DNA from: Cantharellus purpuraceus
Lineage: Eukaryota > Basidiomycota > Agaricomycetes > Cantharellales > Hydnaceae
NCBI GenBank assembly: GCA_025174535.1
Contig: JALBUN010000025.1
Span: forward strand, 62,001-126,000
Length of the DNA stretch: 64,000 nt
Direction of reading: 5' to 3'
The notes beneath the pieces were generated by a model. The model was not told the origin of the DNA. It made no database searches and saw only the letters and a program-made list of their open reading frames with translations. Position 1 is the first letter of the stretch. Every line of letters begins with the position of its first letter. Below, one piece after another: positions 57,259-64,000 of the stretch. Made by a program: the position numbers and the translations under genes.

Positions 57259-57929
57259 ATGCGACATCCGGCATCAATGGGATAGTCTCGAGTCTTGAGA
57301 TGCGACCACGTATGGGCGTCCCCGTCCCTCTGAGACGCATCCAACGCTCCTCATCCTAGCGCGGTGATCTACGTTCCTCTTAAAAGCGCATTTCAGCAAG
57401 CATAACCCCGGTGTCAAGACGTACGAAATGGGACTCTGACCAGAATCGATGGGACGTGAGGAAGCGTCTTCTCGAGTCACGTGATGGCTAAGTATGTCGA
57501 ATCTTACTCATCACTGATCCGAAAGACCTTTGGATGGTATGCAGGTGCGGGAAGGAACGGATGGAGATCGATGCAGTTCCGTTGGCGATTTGAATGTTTG
57601 TATCCGATTTCGTAGTGTGGTGATTTCTTTGGTCTTCTCCCCCGTGTATCACATACAGGATCACCTGCAATGCGGTCGCGTAGTCCATCATCACGATGCT
57701 CGGACAATACGCCCCCTGTGCATTTGATTGTAGAGATTTATGTTTTTCATACTCGCCGCAAAGCCCTACCGCGAGGCTGTAACAAGACGTTCATCCATAT
57801 CGGCATCGTAGACGCAAGCTGAGCAAAGGGCAACTGTTGGACCACTAGTGAGATTTGGCGCTGCTACGTGTGCAGTACAGGGTGTGTGAGGAGTGAATGG
57901 CAGAGTGGGGTCTGATGTGCTTCTTACCT
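57259..57929. other. No supported gene
   Basis: Short frames on both strands, none with domain evidence. Confidence 0.4.
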
Positions 57930-58165
57930 CCAGCTCCCGCAGTCTTCTGAGAATTGCTGCATTCTCATTCATGAGCCGATCCAACATCTTCTGCAGCAGA
58001 TCCTTCCAATTATGCGCCCAACTATCACGTGGGACACGTTGGACGCCCGTGCCCTCAGGTGAAATCTCCTTGCGGGGGTCAAAGAGTGTTTCTTCCAGTT
58101 CCTCGATTTACAAATTCTGGATTCATTTCAGCCTAGCTTCACAGAACCTACGCCAGACTCCCCAT
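57930..58165 (-). pseudogene. Mad1 C-terminal region relic
   Basis: The minus strand matches the middle of the Mad1 C-terminal region at 53270-53460 and 53690-53750: EARLK, stop, IQNL (compare EAKLKRIQNLE), then ELEETLFDPRKEISPEGTGV, and NWKDLLQKMLDRL with ENAAILRRLRELE (compare NWTDLRQEVVDRL and DAALLRWLEELE). The coiled coil between these blocks is deleted. The piece is about 4 kb from the Mad1 gene and on the same strand, so it is a partial duplicate. Confidence 0.65.
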
Positions 58166-58971
58166 CAAGGCTCTCTATGGGCGCAGATGCAGCAGTGAGA
58201 GGATGTAAGTAGCTGGTATGCCGCCGCCGTGTGACCCTGTGTCAGAATTTGAAAATATTGACGTTTGCAAAATGCATTGTTCTAGGAAGAGCATGGCACA
58301 CTGAAAGCGACTGGGGAGGGTAAAACAAGGTGGGATGATGAGGGCATGGAGCATGTGATGAGAATGGGAGCGATGTGAAGTGGTTGCGGCACCATGGACA
58401 TGTGGAAAATTGGGTATGCGCCCTCAACATGCTATCAGATGAATCAACTCATGTCGTCCCAACCGACGTATCAGTCATCACGGCATCCCCCCTGACACGC
58501 ACTTTTTGATAAGCAGATTCGCACACAAGCAGCCGTACTTACCATTCCGGCAATCGCACGCGCCAAAATCAACATATCCTTTGAAGGCGCAAGGCCACAC
58601 AACAGTGTTCCACTGCTTTCCCTGCACAGGCGTGAAGCACGGTAAAAACGAGTAGAACGACCATACTAAACAACGTGAGACCCAGCAGCATGGCACCTTT
58701 GCGTCCAAGAATAGCCATGGGTCTTCCTGAAATCCGTGTAAGTAATGGCGATCTTTATAGATCACCCATGGCCTGGATCATACCATATAACGTGAAACAG
58801 CAGATAAAAGGTAGGGTGCTAGGGATGACGACTTGTGGGTCTGCACGCAACCATACATGTTGGGCATGTGACAATCGGCCATATAACAGACGCATTTACC
58901 TGCTGAAAGGAAGTCCAAATAGGCGAGATAAGTACTTTGCGTGTGTTTACTAAGTTGCTGCTTTACTGGAT
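58166..58971. other. No supported gene
   Basis: Minus-strand frames near 58478-58765 have Cys-rich segments (YGCLCANLLIKKC) but no identifiable domain. They may be 3' exons of the kinase-like relic. Confidence 0.3.
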
Positions 58972-59806
58972 TCACAACACGCTACACATACCTACAATCG
59001 TCCCTACCATCACCACCTCCCAAATCGGTACAATACGTCCCAATTGGCACAGATCCTCCAGGGCAACAAGAAACACCGCACTCCAAAGACCCGTCAATAC
59101 CCATGTCAACATGATCCTAGATACCTTGTTCAGATAACTTTGAAACATTCGAAATCGGCTGGACATTTCCTGGGCGGAAAGACTGCCTAGTGAGATATGT
59201 AGGCGATAAACTGCACGAAATTGGCCTTGCCGCTCCTGTCGGTGCTTGCGGGGTTCTCTCGACGTCGCGGAGACTAAGGAACGGCGTGAATAACACAAAA
59301 GTTTCAGACACCATCGTTCACAAGCAGTGATTTCATGTAATCCATTAGCAGGCACCGGGCGAGCACGAAGATGCCTAGTGTGAAGCGATGGAAAGATCGT
59401 GTCAAACCGATCCACCACTTGATCCATTGTAGGCCGTTTCACTAAAATGAAAATATGCTGGTAATAGTCTATGAGCAAGATAGTGAAAGACGCCAGTCAC
59501 ACACACCTCCAAAAAAACTGTGTTGCTTCATTTCAAAGATAGTAGACATCCGTGGCGAAAGGTTGCTAGCTTGATCATATCTTGAATTTATATCCTTCAT
59601 CTTGACTTGTGCATTGATGGCGTAGAATATGGCAAGTTTGAGACTGGAATGTATTCGGGAACCGATCTATCCATGCCATGAATGGGTAATTCGAGCGGTG
59701 GACCTGCCTCGGGCTCATAATGATGAGATAATCCAAAATCCATGAGATAATATTTTGGTGGTCGCTCAGTGCACGTTTGATGGTTTGCATGTCCATCATT
59801 ATTCAT
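58972..59806 (-). pseudogene. Protein-kinase-like relic
   Basis: The minus strand reads PPKYYLMDFGLSHHYEPEAG (the DFG magnesium-binding motif of kinases, about 59757-59700) and PPLELPIHGMDRSVPEY. QPFATDVYYL follows with a TGA where the family has Gly, then after a GT-AG intron (59442-59506) KRPTMDQVVDRFDTI, typical of the kinase C-lobe end. It then enters a frame with hydrophobic stretches to 58972. The N-lobe and catalytic HRD loop are not found upstream, so at most the C-lobe remains. This resembles short agaricomycete kinase-like proteins. The stop and missing N-lobe argue for a pseudogene. Confidence 0.5.
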
Positions 59807-60644
59807 AAGAGACCAGCTTTGTATGGGGTGAAATCCCTTAGAATATAATTTTGTGCCATCCTCATGATATTTGGTCCGGAGCAGTCACTTGGGGGAAACT
59901 AATGAGTGACAAGCGGTGGATATGTAGTATTTGAATTTTGTACCAATGAGCAATATGATACTTGTGCATCAATTGAAGGCTCTGGGGCTCATATCATTGG
60001 TATCATATTGAAAGGCCTTGAATGCAACACACCTCAGAACTGCCTGTCAAACTCCATAGACTCACTAACTGTCTTGAATTGAGGCCATTTTTAATGCTGG
60101 AGAAGTGGGATAACAAATGATATCAAGATCCTTGTAGTCTGGAAGGAGAACATTGAGACTTGGTACACAATGGTTGCCAAGGCCTGACACCAGGTTTTCA
60201 CTTGAAAAATACTGCCCTAGCTCAATTTAGAATGGATGTTTCAAATGAAAAATCATCTTGAGCATCACAACTTTGCCATATGACACCCTTGTAGCATCAA
60301 GAACCCTCAGGTGTTGAGCATCATGTAAGTTGCACATCCCTATATTTGACAGTCCATGCACCCAAGGGCAGATACTATCATCACACTTCCTCTGGCTTAT
60401 CAGTCCCAAGGCACCCATCCCAGGTGGTGAAGCATGTACCAACAGGAGGCAAGCCATGGTTGATACAATGCCCAAAAGCTTTAAGATGTAAAAAGAGAAA
60501 GGTTCTTGTCCTCTGAATACAAACATTCCACCATAGTTTTTGAAAGTTTTTGCTGTGTTATGCTACAGTGTTTTCAAAACACCTTGATGTGTTTTTTTTT
60601 TTTTTTCTTAGAGGCACCAGCTGCAATTAGGCACCCAAACAACA
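59807..60644. other. No supported gene
   Basis: Neither strand gives a recognisable protein. A T-rich run lies at 60594-60608. Confidence 0.4.
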
Positions 60645-60808
60645 ATGGCTTTTTGACATATAACTCAAGATATCAAGCAGCAAGCTCTATATCTATTGGA
60701 TGATGAATACATTCCAGAAGCAGTTTGTTCAATTCTCAGTGTATCTCAAAGAAGTTTGACTTGCTGGGCCCACAATCTCAATAAGTTGGGAGATGTAGTT
60801 CCACCTTG
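60645..60808 (+). pseudogene. Transposase N-terminal helix-turn-helix, truncated
   Basis: An ATG frame reads MAF, TGA, HITQDIKQQALYLLDD, then VCSILSVSQRSLTCWAHN and KLGDVVPP. This is the layout of the N-terminal helix-turn-helix of Tc1/mariner-like transposases in basidiomycetes. The frame is ended by the type C LTR at 60809, and no DDE domain follows. The TGA sits where arginine would be expected. Confidence 0.45.
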
Positions 60809-61317
60809 TGTTACGCACTAGGTCCGATTGGGGGTTGGAACCTGGATCAGAGTTTGGGGTTGGAGTCGGAGTAGAAATCAGGGTGCATTGTGGGGGGTCA
60901 GAATGGACTTGGCTTCAGCTTATGTGCTGCACCCTCATTAATACCTGTGTCTGAGATTTTGGAGATGGAGGACAACTTAGATAGTTCAGATCAGACTTTA
61001 GGAGCTAGGTGTGATTCAATATTTGAACTGGAGAATGAAGTCCCCAGTAGTACAACTTAAATACATATTTGAAATCTAATAATAGTTACTCCAGTGATGG
61101 TTCTCCAAGGCCAGTGGCCTTATGTGAATATGTCTGAGTCTGATGGGGATGGATGTCCAGGTTCCTATGGTGATGCTAATGATCAATCAGAACTAGAGGT
61201 GGATGAGTGGGATCAACAGTGATGATTGGATGGACTGATGGAGATGTGACAGTTTCTTAATGGAGTATATATTTCATGTGTGCAGGGATCTGGGTGTTAA
61301 TGAATATAGTCATAACA
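60809..61317 (-). mobile_element. Type C LTR (copy 3)
   Basis: On the plus strand it starts TGTTACGCACTAGG and ends GTCATAACA, 509 bp. The flanks CCTTG (60804-60808) and GTATC (61318-61322) do not match, so at least one side is rearranged. Confidence 0.8.
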
Positions 61318-61338
61318 GTATCTCTCCATTAAGGCCAA

Positions 61339-62770
61339 TGTTTTGGAACCCGCAAAATTATGGTGTTAGGGAAAACTCTAAATCACCACAATTCCGTGAA
61401 AGAACAGCTGAGAAGAATATCAAACCCTGCTGCAGCACAACTCCAGAAACGATTTAACGTTTGTACTTTGGTTACAATCCTTTGTATTGGTCAATGCAGA
61501 CTATACGCAGAAAGGTAATACATTTCTTAGCAGCAAGAAATGAATAAGACTTCCAGAGTCTAGAGTTCACGGACGCTTAGGGGTCCAGATATTCCAAAAA
61601 GAGGGGAATGCACTTAGAGGCTAAAGGAAGTAGGTGGATGAATCCAACCGTCCAACCAGTGGCACTCAGAAGCGGGTAACAGCGATGTGTGAAGTAGTCT
61701 AGCAACTGCTTCACACGAGTTCAAGCTTCTAATGCTCTGCAAAGGCAGTACATACTAGTTACTTAAACAAGAGCACTAATGGCAGGACTATCGACAGACA
61801 ATCTCACCCTGTAGATTCGTAGTCACGTGAGGCAGATACTACACTCACGCCCAAAGCAGGAATATCACTACTTCGAGTGCAATCAAGTACAGTTACACAA
61901 CTGTAAAAGATCCTTGAACTGGTAATCAACAGTTACTGAGATAGAGGATGACACTGTATGTCACTCTAGTCACGCTGGTGTGCAGAAGATGGGTAGAATA
62001 TGATGATATGTTATTCTTTCAGAGGCAGAATGGCCTCCTTATATATTGTATTTACAGGGGCTGACTAATGGTTCTGGAATATTCTACCTATTAATAGATG
62101 GAAACTACTGGAAGGTTGTGGAAGGTGGAAGAAAGGGGTAGAATATTCCAAGCCAATCACAGGATCTGATCACAGCACTAACACTGATCAGGAGCTGAAT
62201 AATGGTTCTGGAAAGTTCTATCTAATAATAGAAGGAAACAGCTAGAATGTTATGGAAAGGGGTAGAATATTCCAAGGCAATCACCTGATTTGATCACCCA
62301 TCAGCTGATCTGATCCCTGAGCTAGGCACTGATCAGGCAAAAAGAAGGGTGTCCACCCTGTTTTCTGCACTGGTTTGGACAGCCATGGATAGCCACATGT
62401 CATGTGATGATCTCCACGGAAAATAGTGCCCTGAGAGGCTGTGGTTGTTAAGTTACAGAATATTTATTGATCAGAGACATCTGAGCTTGAATTGAGGCCA
62501 AATGCCTGGTCCAAAAGGGGAGAGCCGGCTGTGCGAAGGTTTGTGGGCGCCTATGGGTCCACAACTGTAGCACAGCAGAAATAAATGATTCTGAGCCGAG
62601 TTCTGCATGGAATATTCCCGAAAAAATATGGAAAAATAGAGAATATTTGAATAAGTCCATTCCAGGTACAAGCATCAAATATATGCTGATATTTAGGAAT
62701 GGAAAAGCAAAGAATAGCACATTGGTGCTGCATAAATGGAATTTGATAGGGAAAAGATGGTTCCCATACA
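61339..62770 (-). mobile_element. Solo LTR, type D (copy 2)
   Basis: On the minus strand it starts TGTATGGGAACCATC and ends TTCCAAAACA, 1432 bp, with GCCAA on both sides (61334-61338, 62771-62775). Confidence 0.95.
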
Positions 62771-62894
62771 GCCAAGCCCTTGAGGCCTCATGTCTCTGGA
62801 TTGAATAGGTGAGACAGTTGGGCACAGTTGGAGTTATACTGGGGGGTTTGGAGTCATATAAAAGGAGGGGCATGTTGAGGTCTTATCCTCAACG

Positions 62895-63668
62895 ATGTTG
62901 AATCCTTTTGCAAATATGAGTGTGGCCAAGCTCAAGCAGTTGCTCCTGGCCCAACACAAGGAAGAGGAAGAGGAATCAAGCAGAAGGAGGAGGAGGCAGA
63001 GGAATGGAGATGGAAGGAGGAGGAGGTGGTGGTGGAATGGAGATGGAAGGAGGAGGTGGTGGCAGGATGGAGACAGAAGGAGGAGGAGGAGACAGAATGG
63101 AGACAGAGGGAGGAGAAGGAAGCAGAGCAGAGACAGGGAGGAAGAGGCAAAGGCAGAGTGAGTGTGCAAGGTCAAGGAACTTGCAGCTGCAATGGAGGCT
63201 GCAAGGCTGAAGGAAGTGGAGGAACAGGCACATGAACTAGAGGCTGCAAGGCTGAAGGAAGTGGAGGAACAGGCACATGAACTAGAGGCTGCCATGGAGG
63301 TAGAGGAGGAGGTGACTGGGGTGGAAGCAACTAGTCAACTGGGGAGTCCAAGCATGCCAATACAGGTGCAGACCCCTGAGGTTGTCATTATCTCAGTCAC
63401 ACAGATGGAGTCGACCCATCTGACACCTGCCCCACTGGCAGACTCACCAGTGCATTCACGACCATGGCCATTGTTTGTGGCAGGTGTGGCCAAAGAAGAT
63501 GATGTGGTGGAGGTGGAGAAGGTGGAAGTGGAGGTGGACCCTGATGCAGACATGGAGCTCAATGCCAATGTGGAGCCCAAGGCAGGTGTGGGTGTTGGGA
63601 CAGACATAGGGTCTGACCTGACCTTGAATCATTACAAGGAGATGGCCTGGGTAGATGTTAAAGGTTGA
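62895..63668 (+). pseudogene. Lys/Arg/Glu-rich repeat ORF broken by one TGA
   Basis: A frame starting MLNPFANMSVAKLKQLLL, preceded by a TATA-like catataaaagg about 37 bp upstream, runs into a TGA at 63159-63161 and continues in the same frame to 63668. The first part is extremely Arg-rich (RRRR, WWWNGDG repeats). The second has two identical 15-residue units (EAARLKEVEEQAHEL, 45-bp repeat) and then an acidic Val/Asp/Glu-rich tail. The TGA falls where AE-R-VCKVKE would read through with CGA. The last few codons lie within the type E LTR that starts at 63656, so the natural C-terminus is lost. The family is unknown; it is possibly an accessory ORF of a retroelement. Confidence 0.5.
63195..63284 (+). 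repeat. 45-bp tandem duplication
   Basis: There are two identical 45-bp units (63195-63239, 63240-63284) and a short third start, in frame with the 62895 ORF. Confidence 0.9.
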
Positions 63669-64000
63669 TACTAGGGGTTCAATGGAGTAACTGGAGTTCA
63701 GATGCTAGTGAGGAAGGGGAGGGGACAATAACTATTGAGTTGGATCAAGTGGACTTGGCTTCAACTTGTGTGTCATGCCCCCTTGGATCGTTGGTCCAAT
63801 ATTTCAGAGTTTGGAGTATGGAGTTGGATCAGGGATCCAGAGTTCAACTTGTCAAGAGGGTACTTGTCAAGAAGCCAGCAACCAAGAAGTTGATGGGGCA
63901 AATCTTAGTTGATATATGAACTACTGTAACATACAGAGAGTAGCCCATATAAGTATGTGAAGAATTGTGATAAAACTAAAAGCGATAGAACAATAGGATG
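63656..64000 (+). mobile_element. Type E LTR, continues beyond window
   Basis: It starts TGTTAAAGGTTG and matches 22907-23300 in order. The 3' end is outside the window, so the target duplication cannot be checked. Confidence 0.85.

Noticed and set aside
62834..63295. Ser/Cys-rich minus-strand frames at the right end.
   Set aside because: They mirror the Arg/Glu-rich plus-strand repeat ORF and show only low-complexity sequence.
1..64000. tRNA or rRNA genes.
   Set aside because: I saw no cloverleaf with A and B boxes and no rRNA-like sequence by eye. A covariance-model scan was not possible, so small RNAs could be missed.

Overview
This window comes from a filamentous fungus, almost certainly an Agaricomycete (mushroom-forming basidiomycete). 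The evidence is short GT-AG introns of about 50-60 nt, a DUF6533-type seven-helix protein gene, a Mad1 gene, and long terminal repeat (LTR) retrotransposons of kinds common in those genomes. I cannot name the species. The window has two compartments: a transposon-dominated block at about 1-41,616, and a gene-bearing block at about 41,617-60,640. A short second transposon block runs from 60,645 to the end.

Transposon block. I recognise three coding retroelement families. Family G is a Ty3/gypsy chromovirus with LTR type C. Family F is a Ty3/gypsy element with LTR type H. The third is a full-length Ty1/copia element at 8337-13600. Around them lie many solo LTRs (types B, C, D, E, J, K, H and the copia LTR) and five copies of a miniature inverted-repeat element (MITE). 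For most insertions I could read the target-site duplication directly, so the nesting order can be worked out. Copia sits inside F copy 1. The F copy 2 gag-pol carries LTRs B, K, K, K and E plus a MITE. LTR J sits inside the G chromodomain and has itself been invaded by a MITE.

Two large-scale events stand out. First, the inverted solo LTRs at 4620-6048 and 19240-20670 have exchanged their target-site duplications. This shows that about 13.2 kb between them was inverted by LTR-LTR recombination; undoing it rejoins a G copy and an F copy, each split across the breakpoints. Second, the elements carry heavy CpG decay. Nearly all in-frame stops are TGA where the family has arginine (CGA), and reverse-transcriptase active-site aspartates in two families were lost by CG to CA changes.

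Gene block. From left to right: a HEAT-repeat gene remnant whose 117-nt exon plus about 51-nt intron has been amplified as a unit (41,617-43,962); a six-or-more-exon DUF6533 membrane protein gene (45,785-47,442); a decayed seven-helix membrane protein remnant on the minus strand; a 360-residue coiled-coil protein of unknown function with an 11-residue tandem repeat (49,796-50,878); a Mad1 spindle-checkpoint gene with apparent frameshifts (52,715-54,824); a clean six-exon gene for a 352-residue Cys/His-rich protein (55,901-57,258); a small second Mad1 relic; and a protein-kinase-like relic. A truncated transposase start, LTRs C, D and E and a decayed repeat-rich ORF close the window. I found no tRNA, rRNA or CRISPR features.
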